Assembly (NCBI GenBank): GCA_934660965.1
Contig: CAKUIM010000011.1
Location: 1-64,000, forward strand
DNA length: 64,000 nucleotides
Direction of reading: 5' to 3'
Origin: an uncultured Oscillospiraceae bacterium
GTDB taxonomy: Bacteria; Bacillota; Clostridia; Oscillospirales; Oscillospiraceae
Position numbers and translations under genes: made by a program. A model generated the notes under the pieces. It did not search any database. It was given only the letters and a program-made list of their open reading frames with translations, and was not told the DNA's origin. Shown here piece after piece: positions 31,821 through 41,534 of the stretch (its first letter is position 1; every line of letters begins with the position of its first letter).

Positions 31821-34475
31821 TCAGTGGCACTGGGCCCAGGTGCGGCCCCATTTGGCATCGACAAGCAGCGGGACGCTCAGGGACGCGGCGCCCTCCATCT
31901 CCCGGGTGAGCAGGGCGCGGACGGTCTCCGCCTCGGCCTCGGGGCACTCCACGATGAGCTCGTCGTGGACCTGGAGCACCAGCCGGCCCCGGAGCCCCCG
32001 GGCGCGCAGGGCGGCGTGGACCCGGAGCATGGCGATCTTGATGATGTCGGCGGCGGTGCCCTGGATGGGCATGTTCAGCGCCACCCGCTCGCCGAAGGAG
32101 CGGGTATTGAAGCTGGAGCTTTTCAGCTCCGGCAGCCACCGGCGCCGGCCGTAGAGGGTGGAGACATAGCCGTCCTCCCGGGCCTGGGCCACCACGCGGT
32201 CCATATAGGCGCGCACGCCGGAATAGTGCTCAAAATATTTGTCCATATAGTCCTTGGCCTGGGCCACGGATACGTGGATATCCTGGGAGAGGGAGAAGGG
32301 GGAAATGCCGTAGACAATGCCGAAGTTTACCGCCTTGGCCGCCCGGCGCATGTCCGGCGTGACCTGCTCGGGGGCGACGCCGAATACCTGGGAGGCGGTG
32401 ATGGTGTGGATGTCCGCGCCGGAGAGAAAGGCCCCGATCATCTCCCGGTCGCCGGACATATGGGAGAGCAGCCGCAGCTCGATCTGGGAGTAGTCGGCGT
32501 CCACCAGCACGCTGCCCGGCGCGGCGGTGAACATCTTTCGCATCTCCGCCCCCAGGGGGGTGCGCACGGGGATATTCTGGAGGTTGGGCTCGGTGGAAGA
32601 CAGCCGACCGGTGGCGGTGACGGTGTTCTGGAAGGCGGTGTGGATGCGCCCGTCCGGCGCGATGGCCCGTCCAAGGCCCTCCACGTAGGTGGAGTTGAGC
32701 TTGGAGAGCTGCCGGTATTCCAGAATGTGGCCGATGATCTCGTGATAGGGGCGCAGCTTTTCCAGCACCTCGGCGTTGGTGGAGTAGCCGGTCTTGGTCT
32801 TTTTCACCGCGGGCAGGCCCAGCGTGTCAAAGAGGATATGGCCCAGCTGCTGGGTGGAGTTGAGATTGAATTCCTCCCCGGCCAGGGCAAAGACGGCGGC
32901 CTGCTCCTGCCGGATGCCGGCGGTGAGCATTTCGCCGAATTCCCGCAGGGCCTTCTGGTCCACCAGGAAGCCGGCGCGCTCCATCTCCGCGAGCACCGGG
33001 CACAGGGGAAGGTCGATGTCGGATAGAAGCCGCTCCATCCCCAGCTCCCGGAGCTTTTCGCTCTGGGCCTCATAGAGAGCGTCCACCAGGGCGGTGTGGC
33101 TCATCCACGCGCCCAGGGGGGCGGCGGGGTCGGCCAGGGGGCCGAAGGCGTCGGCGGAGAGGTAGAGGGCGGCCTTGGGGGACTCGAAATTAAAGTAGCT
33201 CACGGAGAGCTTTTCAAGGTCGTAGCTGCCGTCGGTGGGGGAGAGCAGGTAGGCGGCCACGGCGGTGTCGAACACAAAGCCGCCGGTGGAGAGACCCTCG
33301 TCCAGAAGGCGGCCCATGAGGCTTTTGCAGTCGTGGGTGACTTTTTTGATTTCGCCGGAGAAGAAGCGGCGGAGGAAATCATTGTAGCAGGGCAGCTTGT
33401 TGGACAGGAACACGGCGGCGCGGCCATTGCTCCCCTGGCCGTACTCCACGCAAACGCCGGAGAGGTCGGGCAGGGCCAGGAACGGGACCTGGGGAAGGCC
33501 GGCAAAGAGGGCGAGAAGCTCCTCCATGCGCGGCGCGCTCTCCACGAACTCGCTCTCACAGGTGCCGGCGAAGGCCGCCGGGGCCTGCTCCACCGCGCCG
33601 TGGCCGGAAAGGCCCAGCTTGTCGATGAGCTTGGAGAACTCCAGCCGCAGGAGAAGGTCGTAGAGCGCGCCCTCGTTCCAGGGCCGCCGCGCGGCGTCGG
33701 CGGGGACGAAGTCCATGGGGGCGGTGCAGCGGATGGTGGCAAGGTCGTAGCTCATGCGGGCGTCTGCCTCGCCCTCGGCGAGCTTTTTCACCGCGGCGGG
33801 CTTGGCGTCGATATCGGGGAGCTTTTCATAGATGGCGTCGATGGACTGATACTCCCGGATGAGGGCCATGGCGGTCTTTTCCCCGATGCCGCGCACGCCG
33901 GGGATGTTGTCGGAGGCGTCCCCCATGAGGGCCTTCAGGTCGATCATATGGATGGGGTCAAAGCCGTACTCGTCCCGGAAGGACTCGGGGGTCATGCTCC
34001 TGGCGGAGGTCTGGCCCATCCGGGTGGAGACCAGCTTTACGGTGGTGCGCGGGCCGATGAGCTGGAGGGAGTCCTTGTCGCCGGTGACGATGACCGTCTC
34101 TCCGCCGTCCTCACCGTTGACGCGGGCCATGGTGCCCAGCAGGTCGTCCGCCTCCCAGCCCTCCAGCTCATAGCGGCGGATGTTCATGGCGTCCAGCACC
34201 TCCTTGAGCACCGGCATCTGGGCGGCCAGCTCCTCCGGCATGCCCTTGCGCTGGGCCTTGTAGCCGTCGTAGGAGAGGTGGCGGAAGGTGGGGGCCTTCA
34301 GGTCGAAGGCCACGGCCAGGGCGTCTGGCTTTTCCTCGTCGAGCAGCTTGAGCAGGATATTGAGAAAGCCGAAGATGGCGTTGGTGGGCAGCCCGTCCCG
34401 GGTGGCAAGGCGGCTGCTGACGCCGTAAAAGGCGCGGTTGACGATGGAATTGCCGTCGATGGCCATAAGCTTCAT
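31821..34475 (-). CDS. polA: DNA polymerase I
   Basis: This 884-residue family A polymerase has an N-terminal 5'-3' exonuclease (1-290; MAIDGNSIVNRAFYG, EADDLLGTMA), a middle 3'-5' exonuclease-like domain (about 300-480) and a polymerase domain. Motif A is DADYSQIELRLLSH, motif B RRAAKAVNFGIVYGIS and motif C LQVHDELIVECP. The usual DxE exonuclease motif is replaced by FLALPDLSG, so proofreading is probably lost, as in many Firmicutes. The start is ATG 34475 after GGAGAA. It heads a minus-strand gene row down to tsaD. Confidence 0.96.
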   Translation of the reverse strand: MKLMAIDGNSIVNRAFYGVSSRLATRDGLPTNAIFGFLNILLKLLDEEKPDALAVAFDLKAPTFRHLSYDGYKAQRKGMPEELAAQMPVLKEVLDAMNIRRYELEGWEADDLLGTMARVNGEDGGETVIVTGDKDSLQLIGPRTTVKLVSTRMGQTSARSMTPESFRDEYGFDPIHMIDLKALMGDASDNIPGVRGIGEKTAMALIREYQSIDAIYEKLPDIDAKPAAVKKLAEGEADARMSYDLATIRCTAPMDFVPADAARRPWNEGALYDLLLRLEFSKLIDKLGLSGHGAVEQAPAAFAGTCESEFVESAPRMEELLALFAGLPQVPFLALPDLSGVCVEYGQGSNGRAAVFLSNKLPCYNDFLRRFFSGEIKKVTHDCKSLMGRLLDEGLSTGGFVFDTAVAAYLLSPTDGSYDLEKLSVSYFNFESPKAALYLSADAFGPLADPAAPLGAWMSHTALVDALYEAQSEKLRELGMERLLSDIDLPLCPVLAEMERAGFLVDQKALREFGEMLTAGIRQEQAAVFALAGEEFNLNSTQQLGHILFDTLGLPAVKKTKTGYSTNAEVLEKLRPYHEIIGHILEYRQLSKLNSTYVEGLGRAIAPDGRIHTAFQNTVTATGRLSSTEPNLQNIPVRTPLGAEMRKMFTAAPGSVLVDADYSQIELRLLSHMSGDREMIGAFLSGADIHTITASQVFGVAPEQVTPDMRRAAKAVNFGIVYGISPFSLSQDIHVSVAQAKDYMDKYFEHYSGVRAYMDRVVAQAREDGYVSTLYGRRRWLPELKSSSFNTRSFGERVALNMPIQGTAADIIKIAMLRVHAALRARGLRGRLVLQVHDELIVECPEAEAETVRALLTREMEGAASLSVPLLVDAKWGRTWAQCH

Positions 34476-34557
34476 AGCAGGTTCTCCGTTTCATGGTTCT
34501 GGCCCGGCGATGGTGGCGGCGGCCGGGGCGGGACGCTTTGCTGGCGTGATTGAGAAA

Positions 34558-34586
34558 AGTATACTACGTTTCCTCCGCCCGGGCAA
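34558..34586 (-). promoter_or_regulatory. Promoter of polA
   Basis: On the minus strand TTGCCC (34581-34586) and TATACT (34558-34563) have a 17-bp spacer, 82 bp before polA. Confidence 0.7.
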
Positions 34587-34681
34587 GGGCGGGGGAGGAA
34601 GAAAATCACGGCTTTTCCGCCTCTTTCGGCAGTTTGCCCGGAATTGCGGGAAAAAATCAGACGGAATGGTGAAAACAGACC

Positions 34682-34710
34682 TTGTCATTTGTTTTCCGTG
34701 GTGATACAAT
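34682..34710 (+). promoter_or_regulatory. Promoter of the pheB-hom operon
   Basis: TTGTCA (34682-34687) and TACAAT (34705-34710) have a 17-bp spacer, 80 bp before the ACT-domain gene. With the polA promoter it explains the 315-bp gap 34476-34790, which otherwise holds nothing recognisable. Confidence 0.75.
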
Positions 34711-34790
34711 AGACCGCGATGCGGGGACAACGGCAAGGCCGGAGGGCAGGGCCGGCCCCTGCAAATGGGCAAATGGAAGAGGGGAAAGAG

Positions 34791-35231
34791 ATGCCGCAGA
34801 AACCGAAATATTATATTGTAGAGGCCAGCGCGCTGCCGGAGGTCTATCTGAAGGTGGCGGAGGTCAAGCGCCTGTTGGAGACCGGCCAGGCGGCAACGGT
34901 GAACGCGGCCGCCCAGAAGGTGGGGATCAGCCGCAGCGCGTTCTACAAGTACCGCGACGCCATCCATCCGTTCCAAGATGTGCTCCACGGGCGCATCGTC
35001 ACCATCCAGACCATGCTCCGGGACGAGCCGGGGGTGCTCTCGGTGGTGCTCAACCGGGTGGCGGAGATGGGTGGGAACATCCTGACCATCAACCAGGCCA
35101 TTCCCGGCGGAGGCAGCGCGGCGGTGACCATCGGGGTGGAGACCTCCCAGCTGGTGTGCTCGGTGGAGGATCTGCTGGAGACCCTCAAGCGGGCGGACGG
35201 CGTCATCCGGTGCAGCGTGCTGGCCGGGTAA
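34791..35231 (+). CDS. pheB: ACT domain protein, PheB/UPF0735 family
   Basis: This 146-residue protein has an N-terminal helix-turn-helix-like segment (AAAQKVGISRSAFYKYRDAI) and a C-terminal ACT domain (about 70-144; LSVVLNRVAEMGGNILTINQ). The family is found upstream of hom in Bacillus and clostridia, as here. A regulatory, amino-acid-sensing role is likely, but the mechanism is not known. I chose ATG 34791 after GAGGGG over the in-frame ATG six codons earlier. Confidence 0.88.
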   Translation: MPQKPKYYIVEASALPEVYLKVAEVKRLLETGQAATVNAAAQKVGISRSAFYKYRDAIHPFQDVLHGRIVTIQTMLRDEPGVLSVVLNRVAEMGGNILTINQAIPGGGSAAVTIGVETSQLVCSVEDLLETLKRADGVIRCSVLAG

Positions 35232-35255
35232 GACCCTTTTATTGAGGTGAAGGCA

Positions 35256-36458
35256 TTGGTAAACGTAGCGATTTTGGGGTACGGCACGGTGGGCTCCGGC
35301 GTTGCCGAGGTACTGGAGGGGCACGCCGGCAGCATCGCCGGCAAGACCCGCACCCCCATCAGAGTCAAATATATTTTAGACGTCCGGACGCCGGAGGGCC
35401 CCTTTGCCGACCGGTTTGTGCGGGACTTTTCCGTCATCGAGCAGGATGGCGGGGTGGACATCGTGGTGGAAACCATCGGCGGTACCGGCGCGGCCCTGGA
35501 GTTCACCCGGCGGGCACTGTCGGCGGGCAAGAGCGTGGTCACCTCCAACAAGGAGCTGGTGGCGGAGCACGGCTATGAGCTTCTGGAGCTTGCCCGGGCC
35601 CACGGCGTGAGCTATCTCTTCGAGGCCAGCGTGGGCGGCGGCATCCCCATCATCCGCCCCCTGGCGGAGTGCCTGGCCGCCAATGAGATTCTGGAGATCT
35701 GCGGCATTTTGAACGGCACCACCAACTATATTCTCACCCGGATGATCGGCGCGGGCCTGCCCTTTGAGGACGCCCTGCGGGAGGCCCAGGAGAACGGCTA
35801 TGCCGAGCGGGACCCCTCCGCCGACGTGGACGGGCACGACGCCTGCCGGAAGATCTGCATTCTCGCGGACATCGCCTTCGGCCGGCAGATATTTCCCCGC
35901 CAGGTGCCCACCCAGGGAATCCGCGGTGTGACTCTGGCGGACGCAGACTACGCCGCGGCGGCGGGGATGCGCGTGAAGCTCCTTGGCCGGGCGCTGCGCA
36001 TGCCTGACGGCCGGGTGTGCGCCTATGTGGCCCCCCACCTGGTGCCCTGCGGCCACCCCCTTGCCGGGGTGGAGGATGTGTTCAACGCCATCACCGTCCG
36101 GGGGGACGCCATCGGCGACGTGATGTTTTACGGCCGGGGCGCGGGCAAGCTGCCCACCGCCTCCGCCGTGGCGGGGGACGTGATCGACGCCGCCCGGCAT
36201 ATGGGCGCGCCCAAGTACCTGGCCTGGGCAAAGGGCGGGGAGGACACAGTGGCCCCGGCGGACGAGCTTCCCAGCCGCTGGTATCTGCGCGTGGACGCGC
36301 CGGAGAGCGCCCTTGCCGGCCTTGGGAAGGTGACGCGCATCGGCACGGCGCCCGGCGGCGGGGGGGCCTGCCTCACGCAGGAGGCCTTCAGCCCCGCGGA
36401 GCTTGCCCGGCGCCTGGGCGGCCTTGTCCCGGGCAGCGCCTTCCGGGTGCTCAACTGA
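35256..36458 (+). CDS. hom: Homoserine dehydrogenase
   Basis: This 400-residue enzyme reduces aspartate semialdehyde to homoserine. It has an N-terminal NAD(P)-binding fold (VAILGYGTVGSGVAEVL) and a catalytic region with TSNKELVAEHG, EASVGGGIPIIRPL, GILNGTTNYILTRM and DPSADVDGHDACRK. The C-terminal part (about 320-400) is short, so the usual ACT domain is degenerate or truncated. I favour TTG 35256, with GAGGTG 6 bases upstream, over GTG 35247. lysC follows. Confidence 0.93.
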   Translation: MVNVAILGYGTVGSGVAEVLEGHAGSIAGKTRTPIRVKYILDVRTPEGPFADRFVRDFSVIEQDGGVDIVVETIGGTGAALEFTRRALSAGKSVVTSNKELVAEHGYELLELARAHGVSYLFEASVGGGIPIIRPLAECLAANEILEICGILNGTTNYILTRMIGAGLPFEDALREAQENGYAERDPSADVDGHDACRKICILADIAFGRQIFPRQVPTQGIRGVTLADADYAAAAGMRVKLLGRALRMPDGRVCAYVAPHLVPCGHPLAGVEDVFNAITVRGDAIGDVMFYGRGAGKLPTASAVAGDVIDAARHMGAPKYLAWAKGGEDTVAPADELPSRWYLRVDAPESALAGLGKVTRIGTAPGGGGACLTQEAFSPAELARRLGGLVPGSAFRVLN

Positions 36459-36589
36459 CCGGCGGCGGGGGCATAAGCTGAACTGGAGCGCTCCTGGCCG
36501 TTGGGGCGCCGTGCCGGGGGCTCCGGCATGGGCAGCTCACCCGGCGGCGCGCGGCCTTTGTGAATGGATTCCGAAAGGATTGAGAAGAT

Positions 36590-37816
36590 ATGTCACTCAT
36601 TGTGCAGAAATTTGGCGGCAGCTCCGTTGCGGACGCGGATAAGCTCCGCAACGTAGCCCGCATCATTACCGATACTTATAAGAAAGGAAACCGGGTGGTG
36701 GCCGTGCTCTCCGCCCAGGGGGACACCACCGACGACCTGATCGAAAAGGCCCGTGAGATCAACCCCCGCGCCTCCAAGCGGGAGATGGATATGCTCCTTT
36801 CTACCGGCGAGCAGATCTCCTGCTCCCTGTGCGCCATGGCCATCGAGGCCATGGGTGTGCCCGTTGTATCCCTCACCGGGTGGCAGGCGGGCTTCCGCAC
36901 CAACTCGGGCTACGGCAACGCCCGGATCAAGCGGGTGCGCGCCGAGCGCATCGAGGAGGAGCTGGACAAAAACCGCATCGTTATCGTCACCGGCTTCCAG
37001 GGCATCAACAAGTATTCCGACATCACCACCCTGGGCCGGGGCGGCTCCGACACCTCCGCCGTGGCCATCGCAGCGGCCCTCCACGCGGATTTGTGCCAGA
37101 TCTACACCGACGTGGACGGGGTATATACGGCGGACCCCCGGTGTGTCAAGGGGGCCCGAAAGCTCGATGAGATCACCTATGATGAAATGCTGGAGCTGGC
37201 CACCCTGGGCGCCCAGGTGCTGCATAACCGCTCGGTGGAGATGGCCAAGCGGTACGGCGTCAACCTGGAAGTGCTCTCGAGCTTCTCCGGAAAGAGCGGC
37301 ACCAAAGTCAAGGAGGTAGTCAAGAAAATGGAGAAATCCCATATCAGCGGCGTGGCAAAGGATAAGAACATCGCCCGTCTGGCCCTGGTGGGCCTGGAGG
37401 ACACCCCGGGCATCGCCTTCCGGATCTTCTCGCTGCTGGCGAAGAATAACGTGAACGTGGACATCATTCTGCAGTCCATCGGCCGCAGCGAGACCAAGGA
37501 CATCAGCTTCACCGTGGCCCGGGGGGATATGGAGACCGCCCGCCAGGTGCTCGAGGACAACCGGGAGAGCATCCGCTTCGACAACATCGACGTCTCTGAC
37601 CACATTGCCAAGGTGTCCATCGTGGGCGCGGGCATGATCAACAACCCCGGCGTGGCGGCGGCCATGTTTGAGGCGCTGTTCAGCGCGGGCATCAACATCA
37701 GCATGATCTCCACCAGCGAGATCAAGGTATCCGTCCTGGTGGACGAGGACGACGCTGACCGCGCGGTGCAGGTCATCCATCAGCGCTTTTACGACGAGTT
37801 CGGCGAGGTCCGCTGA
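36590..37816 (+). CDS. lysC: Aspartate kinase
   Basis: This 408-residue amino-acid kinase phosphorylates aspartate, the first step to lysine, threonine and methionine. KFGGSSVADADKLRNVARII is the N-terminal signature, GRGGSDTSAVAIAAAL and YTDVDGVYTADPR bind ATP and substrate, and two ACT domains occupy about 265-405. The ATG is preceded by AAAGGATTGAGAAGAT. The 131-bp gap after hom shows only GC-rich hairpins; I do not see a lysine riboswitch. Confidence 0.95.
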   Translation: MSLIVQKFGGSSVADADKLRNVARIITDTYKKGNRVVAVLSAQGDTTDDLIEKAREINPRASKREMDMLLSTGEQISCSLCAMAIEAMGVPVVSLTGWQAGFRTNSGYGNARIKRVRAERIEEELDKNRIVIVTGFQGINKYSDITTLGRGGSDTSAVAIAAALHADLCQIYTDVDGVYTADPRCVKGARKLDEITYDEMLELATLGAQVLHNRSVEMAKRYGVNLEVLSSFSGKSGTKVKEVVKKMEKSHISGVAKDKNIARLALVGLEDTPGIAFRIFSLLAKNNVNVDIILQSIGRSETKDISFTVARGDMETARQVLEDNRESIRFDNIDVSDHIAKVSIVGAGMINNPGVAAAMFEALFSAGINISMISTSEIKVSVLVDEDDADRAVQVIHQRFYDEFGEVR

Positions 37817-37846
37817 GGGCTGCGGGGACGAAATATTGATCGGCAT

Positions 37847-37882
37847 GGGCGCCGGGCCTGCGGTCCGGCGCCCGCTTTTTTG
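37847..37882 (+). terminator. Terminator after lysC
   Basis: The stem gggcgccgg/ccggcgccc with a loop of about 9 nt is followed by gctttttt. Confidence 0.9.
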
Positions 37883-37901
37883 AGAATCGTGAAAGTTACC
37901 A

Positions 37902-37930
37902 GTGTCAAATAGAGAAATATGATGTATAAT
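37902..37930 (+). promoter_or_regulatory. Candidate promoter of the ymfF operon
   Basis: A perfect TATAAT lies at 37925-37930, 43 bp before the start codon. The -35 at 17-bp spacing is GTGTCA, a weak match. Confidence 0.6.
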
Positions 37931-37973
37931 ACCCTCACTTGCATCAAACCCGGACAAACACAAGGAGGGCGCC

Positions 37974-39251
37974 ATGGAAGCCAAATGTATGCCGCTGTCA
38001 GAAGGGGTGGAGCTGATCTGCGTCCGCTCGGAGAAGTTCAAAACGGGGATTTTCAGCGTGAGCCTTGCCGCCCCCCTCACCCGGGAGCACGCCACGGCCA
38101 ACGCCCTGGCGGGGGACGTTTTGTACCGCGGCAGCGCGGCCTATCCCGATATCGCGGCCATCTCCCTTGCCTGTGACGAGCTCTACGGCGCGTCGGTAGG
38201 GCCCAGCGTGCGCCAGCGGGGAGAGAGCCAGAGCCTGTGCTTTTCCGCAAGCTTCCTGGACGACCGCTATGCCTTGGACGGCACGGCGGTGCTGGAGCCG
38301 GCGCTGGGGCTGGTGAGCGAGCTGCTCCTGCACCCCCTCACCCAGGGCGGCGTGTTCCGGGAGGACTATGTGAAGAGCGAGGGGGCCAACCTTGCCGACC
38401 AGATCCGCGCCCGGGTCAACGATAAGCGGGGCTGGGCCATGTTCCGGCTGCTCCAGGAGATGTGCGCCGGCGAGGCCTACGCCCTGGACAAGCTGGGCGA
38501 CGAGAGAGAGGCGGAGGAGATGGACGCCGGGGTACTGTGGACCCGGTACCAGGCCCTTGTGCGCACCGCCCGGGTGGTATTTTACTACGGCGGCGCCGCC
38601 GCGCCCGAGCGGGTGGAGGAGGCGGTGCGGCGGTACTTTGCGCCGCTGCTCACCCAGAGAAGCGTGGCTCTGCCCTGTGAGGTCAAGGAGCGCGCCGGGG
38701 CGGTGCGCCGGGTGCGGGACCACATGGATGTGACTCAGGGGAAGCTGGCCATGGGCTTTCGCACCGGCGGCGTGACCATGAACCATCCGGACTACCCGGC
38801 CCTGCTGGTGTGCAACGCCCTGTATGGGGCAACGTCTACCTCCCGGCTCTTTATGGAGGTGCGGGAGCGACGCTCGCTGTGCTACTACGCGTCCTCCGCC
38901 ATCGACCGCTTCAAGGGCATCATGGCGGTGTCCTCCGGGGTGGAGTTCTCAAAATTTGATGAGGCGGAGGGGGAGATTCTCCGCCAGCTTGAGGAGATCA
39001 AAAAGGGGGCCTTTACCCAGCAGGAGCTCGCCGCGGCCCGCCGGGCGGTCAGCGCCGGGCTGCGCGCCGGGCTTGACAGCCAGGGCCGCCTGGAGGACCA
39101 CTGGACGGCCTATGCCCTGGGCGGCGGGGGGCTGGTCTCGCCGGAGGCCCTCATCGCCCCGGTGGAGGCGGTGACGGCCCGGGACGTGTGCCGGGCGGCC
39201 GAGGGCATCACCCTGGATACGGTCTATCAGCTTTGCGGGGAGGGCGAGTGA
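37974..39251 (+). CDS. ymfF: M16 peptidase-like protein YmfF
   Basis: This 425-residue pitrilysin-family protein pairs with YmfH. The expected HxxEH zinc motif is absent in its N-terminal domain, so it is probably the non-catalytic partner, comparable to the beta subunit of processing peptidases. RSLCYYASSAIDRFKG is a conserved C-terminal-domain block. In Bacillus the YmfF/YmfH pair is linked to modification of EF-P. The ATG follows AAGGAGGGCGCC. The next gene starts 1 bp after the stop. Confidence 0.88.
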   Translation: MEAKCMPLSEGVELICVRSEKFKTGIFSVSLAAPLTREHATANALAGDVLYRGSAAYPDIAAISLACDELYGASVGPSVRQRGESQSLCFSASFLDDRYALDGTAVLEPALGLVSELLLHPLTQGGVFREDYVKSEGANLADQIRARVNDKRGWAMFRLLQEMCAGEAYALDKLGDEREAEEMDAGVLWTRYQALVRTARVVFYYGGAAAPERVEEAVRRYFAPLLTQRSVALPCEVKERAGAVRRVRDHMDVTQGKLAMGFRTGGVTMNHPDYPALLVCNALYGATSTSRLFMEVRERRSLCYYASSAIDRFKGIMAVSSGVEFSKFDEAEGEILRQLEEIKKGAFTQQELAAARRAVSAGLRAGLDSQGRLEDHWTAYALGGGGLVSPEALIAPVEAVTARDVCRAAEGITLDTVYQLCGEGE

Positions 39252-39252
39252 C

Positions 39253-40551
39253 ATGGAGGAAAAGTTTTATCCCGCCCTGGGCGAGCGGGTGACCCGCTGC
39301 ACGCTGGACAACGGCCTTGCTCTCTATGTGGACCATCGGCCGGAATTCGGCAAGCAGTTTGCCTTCTTCGCCGTCAACTACGGCGGGATGGACCTGCGCT
39401 TTATGGGGGAGGACGGCTGCTGGAATGACAGCCCCGCCGGCATCGCCCACTTTCTGGAGCACAAGATGTTCGACACCCAGGACGGCAACGCCCTGCAGAT
39501 TCTCTCCGCCAACGGCGCGGAGGTCAACGCCTTTACCGCCCCGTCCATCACCGGCTACTATTTCGAGGGCACCGACGGCTTTGAGGAAAATCTGGAGACC
39601 CTGCTGCGCTTTGTCAGCGTCCCCTATTTTACGCCCGAGAGCGTAGATAAGGAGCAGGGGATCATCGCCCAGGAGATCCGCATGGGGGAGGACAACCCCG
39701 ACACGGTCATCTATTATATGCTGCTGGAGGCCCTCTATCAGAAGCACCCCATCCGGGTGAAGGTCATCGGCTCGGAGCAGTCCATCGCCGGCATCACGGC
39801 GGATACCCTCTACCGCTGCCACGGCCTGTTCTACCGGCCTGCGAACATGGTGCTGTGTGTGGCCGGCAATGTGGATGCCGCCCGGGTGGCGGACATTGCC
39901 CGGGCGGTGCTGCCCCGGGAGGGGGGCGCAAGGACGGAGACGGAGCGGGCGGCGGCCGAGCCGGAACGTGTGTGCCGCGCGCGCGTCGAACGGCGCATGG
40001 AGGTGTCCGCCCCGCAGTTTCTTATCGGCTTCAAGGGGGACGCCGCCCCGGCGGGCGGGTGTCTGCGGCAGCAGCTGCTCTCCGAGCTTGCCTGCGACGT
40101 GCTCTTCAGCCCATCGGCCCCGCTCTACGGCCGGCTCTATGAGGAGGGGCTCATCAACGGCTCCTTCGGCGGCGGCTGCGACAGCGCGCCGGGCTGCGCC
40201 CTGATGACCGTGGGCGGCGAGAGCCGCGACCCGGAGCAGGTGCTCGAGCGGGTGCGGGAGGAGATCGACCGGGTGTGCCGGGAGGGCATCGACGAGGGGC
40301 TGTGGCAGCGGCAGAAGCGCGCGGCCTACGGCAGCTGCGTGCGCCGGCTCAATAGCCTGGAGGACACCTGTATCCAGATGGCGGACAGCCATTTCGACGG
40401 GGAGGACTATTTTTCCTTCCCGGACATCTATCATCAGCTGGAGCGGGAGGACGCCCAGGCCCTCATCGCCCGCTGGTGCGCGCCGGAGCGCACGGCCATG
40501 GCGGTGATCCGCCCGGTGTCCGGCGACGGGGAAACGGAGGAGACGGCATGA
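39253..40551 (+). CDS. ymfH: M16 zinc peptidase YmfH
   Basis: This 432-residue pitrilysin-family protease has the inverted zinc motif HFLEH (in GIAHFLEHKMFD) with a distal glutamate in the segment around DNPDTVIYYMLLEALYQ. It is the catalytic partner of the preceding YmfF-like protein. The substrate is unknown; a link to EF-P maturation is known for B. subtilis homologues. Its stop overlaps lgt by ATGA. Confidence 0.88.
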   Translation: MEEKFYPALGERVTRCTLDNGLALYVDHRPEFGKQFAFFAVNYGGMDLRFMGEDGCWNDSPAGIAHFLEHKMFDTQDGNALQILSANGAEVNAFTAPSITGYYFEGTDGFEENLETLLRFVSVPYFTPESVDKEQGIIAQEIRMGEDNPDTVIYYMLLEALYQKHPIRVKVIGSEQSIAGITADTLYRCHGLFYRPANMVLCVAGNVDAARVADIARAVLPREGGARTETERAAAEPERVCRARVERRMEVSAPQFLIGFKGDAAPAGGCLRQQLLSELACDVLFSPSAPLYGRLYEEGLINGSFGGGCDSAPGCALMTVGGESRDPEQVLERVREEIDRVCREGIDEGLWQRQKRAAYGSCVRRLNSLEDTCIQMADSHFDGEDYFSFPDIYHQLEREDAQALIARWCAPERTAMAVIRPVSGDGETEETA

Positions 40552-41534
40552 CGAATGTAGTCACATTCCCGGGGCTGGGGCTGGAATTTACACTCAACCC
40601 CATCGCCTTTACGGTGTTTGGCTGGCCCATCCACTGGTACGGCATCATCATCGCGGCGGGCTTTCTCCTGGCGGTGGGCTACTGCTTCCGCTTCAAGGCG
40701 GACCAGTTCGGTGTGGATCAGGACAAGCTCTTCGACATGCTCTACTTCGCGGTGCCCCTGGCCCTGGTGGGCGCCCGGGCCTACTATGTGATTTTCGAGC
40801 TCCAGCGCTACCTCTATCCGGACGGCTCCTTCAACTGGCGGGACGCCATTGCCATCTGGGACGGCGGCCTTGCCATCTACGGCGGAGTGATCGCCGCCGT
40901 ACTTACCGTCCTCGTCTACTGCCGGGTGCGCCGCCAGAAATTCTGGGACTATGCCGACGTGGGCTGCTACGGGCTGCTCATCGGGCAGCTGGTGGGCCGC
41001 TGGGGCAACTTTGTGAACGTGGAGGCCTACGGCAGCCTCACCACCCTGCCCTGGCGGATGTGCTCGGAGTCGATTGCCAATGAGCTCTGGAGCAAGGGCC
41101 TTCTGGAGTCCCAGGAGGTGTATGAGAGCATCCTCAACGGCACGGTGGGCGTCCACCCCACCTTTTTGTACGAATCCCTGTGGAACCTGCTGGGCTTTGT
41201 GCTGCTGGTGCTCATCGCCCGGCGTGGACGAAAGTTCAGCGGGCAGATGTTTTTGTCCTACGTGGCGTGGTACGGCTTTGGCCGTGCGGCCATCGAGGGT
41301 TTGCGCACCGACAGCCTCTATTTCTTCGGCACGCCCATCCGCACCTCCCAGGTGCTGGGCCTTGTGTCCGCGGTTACGGCCGTTGTGCTGATGCTGGTGC
41401 TCAAAAAATACGGCGGCCCGGCCACGCCGCCCATCCAGACGGCCAAAGCGAGAGCAAATGCGACCGCGGACAAGGGGGCCGGCGGCGAAGAGAAGCAGAG
41501 AGAGGAAGAGGACCATGGCGGCGATCAAGATTGA
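40548..41534 (+). CDS. lgt: Prolipoprotein diacylglyceryl transferase
   Basis: This 328-residue membrane enzyme adds diacylglycerol to the lipobox cysteine of lipoproteins such as PotD and BmpA in this window. It has about seven helices, the Lgt signature GRWGNFVNVEAYG, and IHWYGIIIAAGFLLAVGY at the N-terminus. The C-terminal 35 residues are a hydrophilic tail. The start is ATG 40548, overlapping the ymfH stop; its end overlaps folD by 20 bp. Confidence 0.95.
   Translation: MTNVVTFPGLGLEFTLNPIAFTVFGWPIHWYGIIIAAGFLLAVGYCFRFKADQFGVDQDKLFDMLYFAVPLALVGARAYYVIFELQRYLYPDGSFNWRDAIAIWDGGLAIYGGVIAAVLTVLVYCRVRRQKFWDYADVGCYGLLIGQLVGRWGNFVNVEAYGSLTTLPWRMCSESIANELWSKGLLESQEVYESILNGTVGVHPTFLYESLWNLLGFVLLVLIARRGRKFSGQMFLSYVAWYGFGRAAIEGLRTDSLYFFGTPIRTSQVLGLVSAVTAVVLMLVLKKYGGPATPPIQTAKARANATADKGAGGEEKQREEEDHGGDQD

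Noticed and set aside
31821..34475. Loss of proofreading residues in PolA as a mutation
   Set aside because: A degenerate 3'-5' exonuclease domain is common in Firmicutes PolA and not specific to this strain.
36459..36589. Lysine riboswitch before lysC
   Set aside because: The 131-bp gap has GC hairpins but none of the conserved lysine aptamer sequence blocks, and it is too short for the class.
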